A DNA stretch of 64,000 nucleotides from JABDMH01 sp965223105 (GTDB taxonomy: Bacteria > Bacteroidota > Bacteroidia > Chitinophagales > Saprospiraceae): the NCBI GenBank assembly GCA_965223105.1, contig OZ244987.1:186001-250000 (forward strand). Reading direction: 5' to 3'. The translations under genes were made by a program, and so were the position numbers. Positions 1 to 9,702 of the stretch are shown here, in pieces. The notes beneath the pieces were generated by a model. It searched no databases. It saw only the letters and a program-made list of their open reading frames with translations, and was not told the DNA's origin. Position 1 is the stretch's first letter; every line of letters begins with the position of its first letter.

Positions 1-1
1 A

Positions 2-2212
2 ATTGTTGCATCGGACGGTATCAGTGGCACCGCAGGAATTGACTATAGCGATAATGGTGGTGCCTACAGCGGCCGTCAGACTTATCTTGAGCACATCATC
101 AATATCCTGGGTAAAATTGGTGTTGATTTCCTCTATGGCTCAGATGATGCACTGACAGTGGTTTGCAATTGGTACGCTAACGAGATGTCCGGTGTTGGGT
201 CAGTAAATCCCTGGGAATTGTGTAATGTAGATCATGAGGTATTCATCACTCGGGGAGAGGATGGCACAGCTGACTTTATGAAGTCAATTGATGTTCTTGA
301 TGAATTGCTTAAGCCGTTTCATGCCTGTATCAGGTATGGCAATGGTAGGTTCTGGATTGAGCAGATCACTGAGCGCGTAAATGCGACATTTATTGGCTAC
401 ACCTATACGATAGATGGCACTCTCAAGCACGTAAAGACTTACAACCTTGATACACAGATTGAGCAAAACAAGGTCAATCACACTCAGAGTAAATTCTCGC
501 TTCGTGGAAGGCAGTATAGTTTCTTGCCGGCCTTGAAGCAGATCAATATTTCTGTCAAATACAAGGAGGAGTTGACTAAACTCACTAAGGATGTAGAGTG
601 GAGTCACTCCTCAGCTGATGTATGTGGTCCGGATGAATTTATCCAGCCTGTCCCGACAAGCATGTATGTGAGAGTAAAGGGCACTGTGAGGATCAAGACA
701 ACCATAGATCCGGTGGAGTTGGCTAACAATGGGTTCAAGACGCATCGGTATTACTTCAAGATGAGGATTAAGATTTTCAGATCCTCAGGAGGAGGTCCTG
801 AAACTCATCACTACGAACGTCTTATTGACCACTTAGACTTCTATAACATCAAGGAGAAGTTTGCAAAGTGGGATGATAGCGGAATCAAATTTGTAGAGTT
901 TGCGAGTCCGGTGGTTAGTGAGTTCAATGATGGTACTAACATATATTTTCCATTGGTGTTCGAGACGAAAGTGTTAGATATGACAGGGTTTAATTCTTTG
1001 GTGCGAACACTTTGCTTTGAATCAGATGGTATCAGTGATGAAAATGGTAATCTTTTAGATCCATTAAATTATGACCTGGAATGGGCTTTTGAAAACGTTG
1101 AAATAGCCGTAGTGGATGCAAATGCTGCGGAAGGCAAGGCCAAAAGTAAAATCAAAAAATTCAAGGGTACCGGTGATGAAAATAACACTGCTATCGTCAA
1201 CTTAGACACGATTCTAGGTGACAATCTCAGTACACAGCACTCAATCCTGGTATTCAATGGGTCTGAATTTGTGCAACCTACCGGCTGGGGAGTTGCGGGA
1301 TCAGGAAGTCATCCTGGGATAATTGAACTCCTAATTGATGAAATTCTCTCACTACGTACCAAGCCCCTCGAAGTTGCCAATATGACAATTTTGGGAGATG
1401 GCTTTGAGGTTTCGACGATTGCAAGAGTTACTTGGCAAGGTATCAACTACTTGTTTGATATAGGGTCAAAGATTTCTCGCAGTAACTTTCTGAAAGGATC
1501 ATTTTTCGGACTTAGTAAAGCACCGGTGACTTCAACTTTGCAGATTGTTACACTGGTTGAACAAATCGATGTTTTGGGATTCCAAAAGAACGACGGAAGC
1601 AAGATCGATATACCACCTAAAGATAATGAAGGGATCAGCAAGATATCTGAAGCTATCACTGAAGGATCAACAGTGGCTTCGCTCAAGATTCCTGCGGCGC
1701 TATACAATTACTTCCGGATAGGAGATGTGATTGAGATTAGAGATCCGAACACAGGTAACAAGCAGACATTCACGGTTGCTGCGGATGTAAATCAGGGAGA
1801 CACAGAGATCACAGTCAACAGCTCAACAGCGGCTTTCTCATTTGGGCTGGAATCAAAGGTGATATTTGATTGGGCCTATGAATCTGGGCAAACCTACAAT
1901 GAGACCAAGGAGAGATACGAGTTTTTCTCGGTTGATACCGGCAATGTAACTGAAGGGGCTACACTGTTAACAATCACAGAATTTACTGTTCCAGCAGTCT
2001 CCGCACCTATTGATACTGCAAGGAAAAGACTGAGGCCTGAGCGAAACGGCGTCAAGATGAGAATGATAGAAAATGTGGCTACTTACACTGGTGATCAGCC
2101 ATTGAGGGTTTTTGAGAGATTACCCGACACCAATCAGATCAAGCTACATGCTACGGCTCCAGTTGGACCATGGGATGAATTTGACATATACGGATTTGAA
2201 ATCGTGAAATAG
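2..2212 (+). CDS. Phage tail-associated structural protein, 5' truncated
   Basis: The reading frame is open from the first complete codon of the window, so the gene begins upstream. The GTG at 158 is only an internal codon. About 736 residues are visible. The protein is acidic, has no membrane segment, and is rich in beta-prone stretches, as in long tail or baseplate components. It lies directly upstream of an S74 tail fibre (1-nt gap), so by position it is probably a tail-tip or baseplate hub protein. A C-terminal portion around nt 1690-1860 resembles a small beta domain found in phage structural proteins (a D-P-N-T-G-N run followed by a T-V-N-S-S-T run). No enzymatic motif is seen. The phage assignment rests on context, and the precise role is unknown. 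Confidence 0.6.
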   Translation: MVASDGISGTAGIDYSDNGGAYSGRQTYLEHIINILGKIGVDFLYGSDDALTVVCNWYANEMSGVGSVNPWELCNVDHEVFITRGEDGTADFMKSIDVLDELLKPFHACIRYGNGRFWIEQITERVNATFIGYTYTIDGTLKHVKTYNLDTQIEQNKVNHTQSKFSLRGRQYSFLPALKQINISVKYKEELTKLTKDVEWSHSSADVCGPDEFIQPVPTSMYVRVKGTVRIKTTIDPVELANNGFKTHRYYFKMRIKIFRSSGGGPETHHYERLIDHLDFYNIKEKFAKWDDSGIKFVEFASPVVSEFNDGTNIYFPLVFETKVLDMTGFNSLVRTLCFESDGISDENGNLLDPLNYDLEWAFENVEIAVVDANAAEGKAKSKIKKFKGTGDENNTAIVNLDTILGDNLSTQHSILVFNGSEFVQPTGWGVAGSGSHPGIIELLIDEILSLRTKPLEVANMTILGDGFEVSTIARVTWQGINYLFDIGSKISRSNFLKGSFFGLSKAPVTSTLQIVTLVEQIDVLGFQKNDGSKIDIPPKDNEGISKISEAITEGSTVASLKIPAALYNYFRIGDVIEIRDPNTGNKQTFTVAADVNQGDTEITVNSSTAAFSFGLESKVIFDWAYESGQTYNETKERYEFFSVDTGNVTEGATLLTITEFTVPAVSAPIDTARKRLRPERNGVKMRMIENVATYTGDQPLRVFERLPDTNQIKLHATAPVGPWDEFDIYGFEIVK

Positions 2213-2213
2213 G

Positions 2214-5150
2214 ATGAGTTGTAAGATCGTCATACTGCTAGTATTGTCAGTTCCAGTTTTCGGGCAAAATATTGATCAGCTAAGACCTGATACCTTGCCT
2301 GGCTCAATTCCAATGACTGTGGGTCCACATTTTCGACAGGCTTATGCTAGACCGGTTACTGTTGCAGACACTATGTCAATGTATCTCAAGCTGGACACCT
2401 TTTACACGAAAAATGATTCAGTATGCATTCGGCTTTTCGAATCAGATCGGCTGTTGTGTGGAAAGGTAGATGTACCAGTGGGATCTGACACAAAAGTTTG
2501 CGACGGTAACTATGTTGGTGACATCTTGACCCTATACATCTGCTCCGGAGCAATGCAGGTTGATAGCGTGAAGATTGAAATCATTACAAACCCGAACATA
2601 ATTGGTACACCCAACACGGCGGCCTACTTTGATGGCTCAGGAGATTTGAAAAGTGAAACAGGTTTTGAATATTTTGAAGGTACCGATCAATTTTTTACTC
2701 CTGGAGCCACATTTTTAGCTAACGATGTTAGTACCACTGGGGCACAAGTTGAGATAGGTCAAGACAGGACAGATGATGGAACAGCATTCATTGACTTTCA
2801 CAGTCAGGCATCATCTGACGCAGATGCTAGAATACTGAGATTTGCGGGAGCCAATGGTCAGTTGCAATTCACAAATTCAGGAACAGGAAGTATGTCCTTT
2901 GTTGTGAACGGCAGTAGCCGCTTATTAGTTGAAAATGATGGTAAGATTAGAGCACTGAATTACACATCTGTTGACCCGTTTCCTCAGACCGAGATAGGTT
3001 TGGTGACCCATGACGCAAATGGCAATTTTAGTAGTGTTGATATCAGCGATTTTGGTGACCCAACAGGTACTGCAAACACGGTGGCTTATTATACAGCAGG
3101 AGGGGTATTGTCAGGTGAGCCAGGTTTTGAGTACTTAGAGGCTACCAACCAATTTTATACCCCTGGTGCAACATTTCTGGCTAATGATGTTTCAACCGCA
3201 GGAGCCGCAGTTGAGATTGGACAAGATCGTACAGGAGACGGTACAGCTTTTATTGATTTTCACGCACAGGCTTCCTCAGATAGAGACTCACGTATACTAC
3301 GATTTGGCGGTACTAATGGACAGCTATTGATCCAAAACGCAGGGACGGGAAGTATGTCTTTTCAGTTAAACGGATCAACGCGGTTTCTAATTAATAGCGA
3401 TGGGGCGCTCAGAGCGTTGAATTATACATCCATAGACCCATTCCCTCAGAGTGAGATAGCAATTTTGACGCATGACGGTAGTGGTAACATTAGCTCAAGA
3501 GATATCGATGACTTTGTCGATCCAACCGGTCCTGCCAATAGAATACTTTTCTTTAACACATCAGGAAATTTAGATACAGATGTCGGGTTTGAATTTGATC
3601 TCAGCAACTTTTTCTATACACCTGATAGGTCTTTCCTGGCTAACGATGTCGACGGCGTTGGAGCACAGGTGGAGATAGGACAAGACAGGACAGCAGACGG
3701 TACAGCATTTATAGATTTACACAGTGATGTGGGTACCGATTTCGAATTTAGAATACTCCGGAATACAGGGCCGAACGGCAGTACAACAATGACTAATGTT
3801 GGTTCTGGAGGAATTAATTTTACAGCAGGTGGTGCGACGCGTCTAAGCATTGAAGGAGCGGCAGGGGATATAAGGGTCTTCAATGACCTTGAAGTAGATG
3901 GCGGATTTGAAGATCCCACCACTTCACTTGGAGCATCCAATCAATTTATCAAAGCCAACGGCGGCGGTGGCTGGTCTTGGTCACAAGTTAGCTGGACTCA
4001 CTTAAGTAATATACCCTCAGGTTTTGCTGATAATGTAGATAATCAATTGAGTGCTGAACAGGTACAGGATATAGTTGGCGGAATGGTATCTGGCAATACT
4101 GAAAGTGGTATTTCAGTAACCTACCAAGATGGGGACGGTACGCTAGACTTTGTTGTCAGCGGGGGCGGTAGTGATGGAGACGGTATTTATGATGGCAATG
4201 GAATCATATTAGCTACTAAGTCAACAATTAATACAGTCTGGGAAATTGCAACAGGTGTTAACGACCAATTCTTGGTGGACTATGCAGATGATGACATTGC
4301 CGAGTTAAATATCCGTAGCAGCGGAACTGATCTAAATGCTAATGGTAGCACTGAAGTACGAATTGGGAACACTAGCAATCCAAGTGATCAGCTGGTAGTT
4401 GATGGTGGAGCAAATGTGGTTGTAATTGGAGAAGAAGACAATTTTCAAAACTCAGCGCTTCGCTTTTTTAATGATGGCAATGCAACATTGATAGCTGGTA
4501 ACACCGGTGATATTCTAAGACTGCAAGGGGTTGGAGGCATAACAATAGGTCAATTCAGTGGAGACATGTTTGAGATTGAATCTGGTAGCGCGGGAACAGC
4601 AGTATTCAGACATGCAGATCAAAGCGCTCAAGTAGGATTAATATTGGCTGACGATGGGAGAATCACGCTACATGCAGTAGGAGTAGCAGACCCGTTCATA
4701 AATCTAAATGCTACTGGTGGTATTGAGACTTCAGGTAAGCTCAGGGTTGAGGGTGGTGTTGCGGGTGATTTTAATTTGGAAGTTAATGGCACAGCTGCCA
4801 AAACTGGGGGTGGCTCTTGGTCTTCACCTTCAGACAGAAGGTACAAGAGAAATATATCAAAGGTCAAAGATCCTATTAAGAAGATAATGGCCTTAAATCC
4901 TGTCCACTTTGAATACAAGAAATCATACTTGGAGCAATGGGATTTAGAGGAAGAAACATATACTGGTTGGATTGCACAGGATTACATGAAGGTTTTCCCT
5001 GACGATGTAATGAAAAACGATGAAGACGGACTTTATTCATTAAATCCTGAAGCTGTCGGACCATATACAGTCGCAGCAGTTCAACAATTGATAGAAGACA
5101 ACAAGGAATTAAGGATGCGGATTGAAGAGCTGGAAAAAAGAATTAAATGA
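2214..5150 (+). CDS. Tail fibre with C-terminal S74 intramolecular chaperone
   Basis: The last ~109 residues form a peptidase S74 / intramolecular chaperone domain: the motif SDRRYKRNI begins near residue 873 (catalytic Ser873, Lys878) and is followed by the conserved GWIAQ and LNPEAV segments and a terminal coiled coil. In this family the domain trimerises the fibre and then cleaves itself off. Upstream lie three imperfect ~153-residue repeats (about nt 2609-3850), each containing a FLANDVS...EIGQDRT..GTAFID core, followed by Gly/Asp-rich beta-fibre sequence. The N-terminus MSCKIVILLVLSVPVFGQ looks like a Sec signal peptide, which is odd for a virion protein assembled in the cytoplasm. It begins 1 nt after the previous stop and overlaps the next gene by ATGA, so it sits in an operon. 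Confidence 0.88.
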   Translation: MSCKIVILLVLSVPVFGQNIDQLRPDTLPGSIPMTVGPHFRQAYARPVTVADTMSMYLKLDTFYTKNDSVCIRLFESDRLLCGKVDVPVGSDTKVCDGNYVGDILTLYICSGAMQVDSVKIEIITNPNIIGTPNTAAYFDGSGDLKSETGFEYFEGTDQFFTPGATFLANDVSTTGAQVEIGQDRTDDGTAFIDFHSQASSDADARILRFAGANGQLQFTNSGTGSMSFVVNGSSRLLVENDGKIRALNYTSVDPFPQTEIGLVTHDANGNFSSVDISDFGDPTGTANTVAYYTAGGVLSGEPGFEYLEATNQFYTPGATFLANDVSTAGAAVEIGQDRTGDGTAFIDFHAQASSDRDSRILRFGGTNGQLLIQNAGTGSMSFQLNGSTRFLINSDGALRALNYTSIDPFPQSEIAILTHDGSGNISSRDIDDFVDPTGPANRILFFNTSGNLDTDVGFEFDLSNFFYTPDRSFLANDVDGVGAQVEIGQDRTADGTAFIDLHSDVGTDFEFRILRNTGPNGSTTMTNVGSGGINFTAGGATRLSIEGAAGDIRVFNDLEVDGGFEDPTTSLGASNQFIKANGGGGWSWSQVSWTHLSNIPSGFADNVDNQLSAEQVQDIVGGMVSGNTESGISVTYQDGDGTLDFVVSGGGSDGDGIYDGNGIILATKSTINTVWEIATGVNDQFLVDYADDDIAELNIRSSGTDLNANGSTEVRIGNTSNPSDQLVVDGGANVVVIGEEDNFQNSALRFFNDGNATLIAGNTGDILRLQGVGGITIGQFSGDMFEIESGSAGTAVFRHADQSAQVGLILADDGRITLHAVGVADPFINLNATGGIETSGKLRVEGGVAGDFNLEVNGTAAKTGGGSWSSPSDRRYKRNISKVKDPIKKIMALNPVHFEYKKSYLEQWDLEEETYTGWIAQDYMKVFPDDVMKNDEDGLYSLNPEAVGPYTVAAVQQLIEDNKELRMRIEELEKRIK

Positions 5151-5455
5151 GACAATTTTTTTGCACGATCATATTATGCTTAGTAGTGATAGCTCTGCAT
5201 GGACAGACTACTGAAGAGGCATTTTTTTTGGTAAAGGACACTCTAAATAAAGGTGATTCCATAGTCATCGAATTAACTGATCTCCAGAAAGGACGGTTGG
5301 CCAATCTGAAGAAACAAATCGAGAATCTACAACAAGAATACGCTGAGTTTGTGCACTTGATAGCAGATGCAAATTATGTAGACAAAAGGTATTCTCAGAT
5401 CACACTGCTACCAGACAAATTAATATTCAGAGAACCGGAAAATCAGAAGAAATGA
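5147..5455 (+). CDS. Small exported coiled-coil protein of the tail operon
   Basis: A 102-residue protein that I do not recognise. Residues 1-19 (MRQFFCTIILCLVVIALHGQ) read as a Sec signal peptide with a basic start, hydrophobic core and H-G-Q cleavage region. The middle (about residues 40-70) is a short amphipathic helix rich in Leu, Lys and Glu, likely a coiled coil. The start codon overlaps the tail-fibre stop (ATGA), and its own stop overlaps the next start in the same way, so translational coupling to both receptor-binding genes is likely. It may be a chaperone or adaptor for fibre or spike, or an exported lysis or superinfection factor; the sequence does not decide. Confidence 0.6.
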   Translation: MRQFFCTIILCLVVIALHGQTTEEAFFLVKDTLNKGDSIVIELTDLQKGRLANLKKQIENLQQEYAEFVHLIADANYVDKRYSQITLLPDKLIFREPENQKK

Positions 5456-8220
5456 GGTATTTGATTTTTGCATTGTTAATCATCATTGGATGTACCACTT
5501 CAAAGAAACAAAAGGTGAGTCCTGCGGCTTTCAGTACTCCATGGCAGGCCTGGCCGCACGATTCTAAAGATACTCTAGCTAGCTATGGAGCATTTCTTAT
5601 GAATCAGGATGGTGCTAACAATAGGGAGTCAATGATTCACACAGACACGTTGTTGGCGGTTTTTAGGGATAGCATAGGAGGAGCAACTACAGCAGCTACA
5701 GTTACAGCTGTGGATAATATTCGACAGATAGTTGGCGCTACCTATAATCTCGGTGATCGAATAGTAGTTAAGCCTACCGGAGCTGAATATTTCGTTCAGA
5801 CAGATACAGTCGACAACTTCCCTGTGGACTCGGTGGCAGTAATACCTACTTCATCTGCATATGCAGTTTTGCGGCCACAGAATGGTGAACTAAATGTGGA
5901 TTGGTTCGGTGCCATTGGCGACAACTCAAATAATGACACAGAAGAAATACAAAACGCAGTTGATTTTGCTACATTCTTACCAGGAGATGTTGTCACTGGT
6001 TTTAGGGGTGCCAAAGTCACATTTTCTCCGAATAAGCATTACCTGACAGATAGTATCATAATTGAGAGGAGGAATCTGATATTGGATGGCCAGAACTGTC
6101 ATTTAACCGGCTTTACTCGTGGCGATTCAACTAATGCGCTTATACAGGTTGGTACTGATATCTTCAATGCTTTTCATGTTCTCATTCGGGATATTTTTAT
6201 AGGCGGCAATGGCAAATTAGCTTGCATACAACTCTATAGATCAGATTTTGGCAGGATAGAGAATGTAAAACTAGGTGGTGCCAAATACGGTATTTATTTG
6301 GGTGAGCGTGAATGTGTGAGTACATACATTGAAAATGTCAACATTACGGGATGCGACATTGGGATATATGCCGTCAAAAATTCAGATAGTAATCCCAACT
6401 CCTCATATATCAATGGGGGCAAGATATTCAACGGATCAATCGGTGGCATCCAGATCGATGCGGGCACAAGTATCTCTATTAGCAATCTTGATATTTCACT
6501 TTATCCCAGATTTGCAATTAAGCTAGGAACGGACAGTACAAGTGTTTCGAGGGTCAATCTTAGCAATATTTATACCGAGGCCAATGGATCTGGTTTAGTC
6601 GGTGATACATCTTCGACCTTTATACTTACCAACGTGACTGACTTTCGATTCGAGAACTGTGACTTAGGTGGTGCTAATGGAACGGTGAATGGCAAAACAC
6701 ACATGCAGTATGCTGTTAAGCTAAAGGATTCGCACGCTGGCATGTTCCATAATTGCTCATTTTCCCTGATCCAAGATGCGCACATATTTGCGGATTCGAT
6801 GTGTACCAATATATCGGTTGATGGATTTACCTCATCGCGTTTGGCAACGCAATATGACCGAGAAAACCGGGGCATGATCAGGATGGTTGATCAAACTTAT
6901 GATGGCATTGACCTACGGTATTTTGACAAGCATTCATTCAACCGGAATGGATCGACCGACTCATTAAAAAATTACATTGATCCAGACACTAGGAATTATA
7001 CTGCGGGCAATTCTAGTCTGATAGGCTCAGAGTATTGTGAACTAATTAACGATACTGTTGGAGTTTTTACCTTCAAGGGCCCAACGCAGGGAACGCTTGA
7101 ACAGATCACAGAGACCTTCCCCACCTCATCAGGGTTTGCGAGGGTGAAGTTCGTAGCTAAGTTAATAAGTATTGACGACCCGGTACAGGATCTCGGGCAG
7201 TTTGCCGTGACGATTATCCGTAGCAACGGTTTTAGTGGGACTCCATACAAGAATAACATCGAGCTGGACTACGACTATCGATTTTACGATCTGATAGTGA
7301 ACTTAAATCGTGATGCCAAGGAAGATACGCTGTTAGCACCATACACTGTCGATGTGCCTTTTACATTCCGATTTAGCAAGCCAGGCCTAGATAGTATCAC
7401 TGTCGCCGTCGGTGGGGTACAAATCACCACCGTTGACGACGATTTCTACTATCATAGGAAGGACGATCAATTGTCGAAGCCATCTTTTGTTGTCCAAGAT
7501 CCAATAACCCTTCTTGATGTGCCTACTTTCCCCGTGATGGATAGTGCACTAACAATAGTTAACGGGCTTGTGGGTCTGGCACCCACGGTAAATATATACA
7601 ATGCTAGCGATACAATGGTGGGAGACATCACAGTACATACAGGAGGCAATGACTTTACCATTGAAACAGAGACAGCGTCAGGATTAAGAGTTAATAATAC
7701 TGATGTCAGAGCATTGGGGACTTTTCAAATTGGGGATAACACTACAAGTGGGGCAGTGTTCAAGCTCAGGTCTTCGAGTAATGAATGGCAATATTGGCTA
7801 AGCGGCACAAGCTTTCTGCTGGAGCCTCAGATAACAAATTCGAGTATTAGGATTCGTGACGTTGAGAATGTAACCATTTTTGATCTGACAACTGCGGTGG
7901 GTCGCATGACGATGAATGATGACGGAGGCAACCCCATCTTCATTGCACACGAAAGCAATGAGTTTCGCATCAATAAATCTGACGATGCTGGAGCATTTAA
8001 TTTGCAGGTCGAGGGTGACAGTTGGATTAACGGTGATCTAACGGTTACCCAGGATAGAATTTTGTTAGGGGCTGTTGAATTGATAACTGGTACAGGGTCG
8101 CCAGAGAATACAGTAATAGCGCCCGTGGGATCTATCTATTTGCGGGATGATGGAGGAGCGAACACGACATTATACCTAAAAGAAAGCGGCGCTGGAAATA
8201 CGGGCTGGATTGCAAAATGA
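5452..8220 (+). CDS. Beta-helix tailspike, pectate-lyase-like, with lipoprotein leader
   Basis: A 922-residue protein. Around residues 148-180 is the classic tailspike entry motif (NVDWFGAIGDNSNNDTEEIQ) that opens a Pectate_lyase_3 right-handed beta-helix, continuing to about residue 460. A second beta region and a fibre-type C-terminus follow; the end (GSPENTV.APVGSIYLR.DGG....LY.KESG.GNTGW) is common on phage tail fibres. The expected role is receptor binding and possibly depolymerisation of capsule or O-antigen. The N-terminus MRYLIFALLIIIGC is a lipoprotein leader with a lipobox (IIGC, Cys14), not a virion-binding domain, which is surprising. ATGA overlap with the upstream gene places it in the tail operon. 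Confidence 0.82.
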   Translation: MRYLIFALLIIIGCTTSKKQKVSPAAFSTPWQAWPHDSKDTLASYGAFLMNQDGANNRESMIHTDTLLAVFRDSIGGATTAATVTAVDNIRQIVGATYNLGDRIVVKPTGAEYFVQTDTVDNFPVDSVAVIPTSSAYAVLRPQNGELNVDWFGAIGDNSNNDTEEIQNAVDFATFLPGDVVTGFRGAKVTFSPNKHYLTDSIIIERRNLILDGQNCHLTGFTRGDSTNALIQVGTDIFNAFHVLIRDIFIGGNGKLACIQLYRSDFGRIENVKLGGAKYGIYLGERECVSTYIENVNITGCDIGIYAVKNSDSNPNSSYINGGKIFNGSIGGIQIDAGTSISISNLDISLYPRFAIKLGTDSTSVSRVNLSNIYTEANGSGLVGDTSSTFILTNVTDFRFENCDLGGANGTVNGKTHMQYAVKLKDSHAGMFHNCSFSLIQDAHIFADSMCTNISVDGFTSSRLATQYDRENRGMIRMVDQTYDGIDLRYFDKHSFNRNGSTDSLKNYIDPDTRNYTAGNSSLIGSEYCELINDTVGVFTFKGPTQGTLEQITETFPTSSGFARVKFVAKLISIDDPVQDLGQFAVTIIRSNGFSGTPYKNNIELDYDYRFYDLIVNLNRDAKEDTLLAPYTVDVPFTFRFSKPGLDSITVAVGGVQITTVDDDFYYHRKDDQLSKPSFVVQDPITLLDVPTFPVMDSALTIVNGLVGLAPTVNIYNASDTMVGDITVHTGGNDFTIETETASGLRVNNTDVRALGTFQIGDNTTSGAVFKLRSSSNEWQYWLSGTSFLLEPQITNSSIRIRDVENVTIFDLTTAVGRMTMNDDGGNPIFIAHESNEFRINKSDDAGAFNLQVEGDSWINGDLTVTQDRILLGAVELITGTGSPENTVIAPVGSIYLRDDGGANTTLYLKESGAGNTGWIAK

Positions 8221-8247
8221 TAGCAGCAAAATTAGAAGCTGTATGAA

Positions 8248-8595
8248 ATGAAGTTGGCAATGATGAGCATTTCTTCATTTGTCCTGATGGCATTGGGATT
8301 GATTCAGTTGCAAACTGAAATAGTGACAGGCATTCCCGAAAGCGTCACGATAGGCACGATTATTTTTTCGCTCGGTGGGACAATCATTTACCTTGGAATG
8401 TATGTGAAGTCGCTTCACGAGAAAATGCAAGCCAGGGAAAAGGAATATCAAACCGAGGTCAACAAGCTTCATAAAGATCACGCGGACAAGATCGAAAACA
8501 TGATGCATGAGACCAAGCAAATTTTTGTGGATTATACGGTCGCCACAAACGGCCACGCGAGACTACTTGAGAGTGTACTGGAAAAATTAGGGTGA
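8248..8595 (+). CDS. Two-TM coiled-coil membrane protein, holin-like
   Basis: 115 residues. Two hydrophobic segments (about 5-22 and 33-53) are followed by a highly charged helical tail (56-115, many Lys/Glu/His) likely to form a coiled coil in the cytoplasm. Small proteins of this layout at the end of tail operons are often holins or holin-associated proteins. I see no family-specific motif, so the lysis role is inferred from size, topology and position 27 nt after the tailspike. Confidence 0.5.
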   Translation: MKLAMMSISSFVLMALGLIQLQTEIVTGIPESVTIGTIIFSLGGTIIYLGMYVKSLHEKMQAREKEYQTEVNKLHKDHADKIENMMHETKQIFVDYTVATNGHARLLESVLEKLG

Positions 8596-8674
8596 CAATT
8601 TGCATGATCTTTCTACCGGTATGCTGATCAATATGATGTAAATTATTTGTTAATCATAAATACATACAATCGTT

Positions 8675-9268
8675 ATGGGAAAGAAGAAGAAGCCCGGAAC
8701 AGATGAAGGGCAAGATGTGAAGACAACTGGACAGGACCAATTTATTACGCGGACAATGTTGACCGATGCACTGAAAACTTTCGGTGCTGACTTCGGTGCT
8801 CAGATGAATAAGCAGATTCAGGATGTGGCCGGTTCGTCCGCTCAGGATCTGATCAATCGAATTATTGAGCAGAGGAGTGAGGAAGTTTTTGGTGGTGAAG
8901 CATATCGAGCCAGCTCACTCCCACAACAGCGCGCATGGGATGCACAATTTAAGCGACTAGTTGCTACAGAGCTTGACCGTTATGGAGAACGGGCAAGAGG
9001 ACAACAAAATGATGTATCTCATTTAGCTGAGGTGAAGGCTGACCGTCTTGGCCGTGCACAAGACATGTGGGGCATGACTCGAGCTGCATTCCTGAGCAAG
9101 TTGTTAGATGTGAATGACGCTAGCGAGGCCAAGAAAACTCTTGGGTTAATTGGCTCTTATGTTGGTGTCGAAAACGCTTTTGATACTGACCTTGAGGCTT
9201 TAGTCGATAAGGCAGTCGGTGGCGCTATTAACAAGACTAATAAAGGCGCAGCTGATAAGGCAGCGTAA
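8675..9268 (+). CDS. Phage-region protein of unknown function
   Basis: A 197-residue hydrophilic protein that I do not recognise. It starts with a very basic tract (MGKKKKPG), has no signal peptide or membrane segment, and is predicted mostly helical, with a Gln/Arg/Glu-rich middle (residues 60-125) and an Ala/Lys-rich end. It lies between two holin-like membrane genes. The basic start and helical body would suit a nucleic-acid-binding or virion-associated protein, but nothing in the sequence proves it. Confidence 0.5.
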   Translation: MGKKKKPGTDEGQDVKTTGQDQFITRTMLTDALKTFGADFGAQMNKQIQDVAGSSAQDLINRIIEQRSEEVFGGEAYRASSLPQQRAWDAQFKRLVATELDRYGERARGQQNDVSHLAEVKADRLGRAQDMWGMTRAAFLSKLLDVNDASEAKKTLGLIGSYVGVENAFDTDLEALVDKAVGGAINKTNKGAADKAA

Positions 9269-9360
9269 ATCCGGACGATTGAACCGAACCATCTCCAGCA
9301 GTTTGGTAAAGAGGCTGCCGGAGAATCGGTTCTATTCATGGACATCAAAAAAGTTGAGTT

Positions 9361-9639
9361 ATGACTTTATCAATCGAAACAATACAAAAGCTGTGGATCA
9401 TGATTGGGACGGTGATCGCTACTTTGGGTCTCCCATGGATTCCTGAAATAGTGAATGATTTGTTCAGTACTGCCGGCACAGAGGTATTATTCCAAGGGGT
9501 CTTCGCAGTAGCGGCCCTATGGCAGTTTGTCTCAAGCCGAACCGGCAAGGACAAAGAGGTCGAGGGACAAGAATTAAAGATGCAGAGTGCCGGAGCAACC
9601 ATGTGGTACATGGTTAATCCATTCAAAGCAGCTGCATAA
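9361..9639 (+). CDS. Small membrane protein, candidate holin
   Basis: 92 residues with two hydrophobic stretches (about 11-32 and 43-60) separated by a short acidic loop, then a charged tail (SSRTGKDKEVEGQE). This is the size and topology of class II holins, which form inner-membrane lesions at lysis. It is the last gene of the rightward phage operon and is followed 33 nt later by an intrinsic terminator. No endolysin is adjacent, so the role is inferred from topology and position. Confidence 0.5.
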   Translation: MTLSIETIQKLWIMIGTVIATLGLPWIPEIVNDLFSTAGTEVLFQGVFAVAALWQFVSSRTGKDKEVEGQELKMQSAGATMWYMVNPFKAAA

Positions 9640-9672
9640 AGAGGAAGGTATTACTCTTCATGAGGATTTCAG

Positions 9673-9702
9673 CCGTCATCTCAGATGTGAGGTGACGGTT
9701 TT
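9673..9702 (+). terminator. Intrinsic terminator of the phage tail/lysis operon
   Basis: An 11-bp stem (CCGTCATCTCA pairing with TGAGGTGACGG, one G-U pair) closes a 4-nt loop (GATG) and is followed by TTTT. It sits between the last rightward phage gene and the stop codon of the convergent integrase. Confidence 0.8.

Noticed and set aside
158..2212. GTG at 158 as the start of the first gene
   Set aside because: The frame is open without a stop back to the window edge, so this is an internal valine codon of a longer gene.
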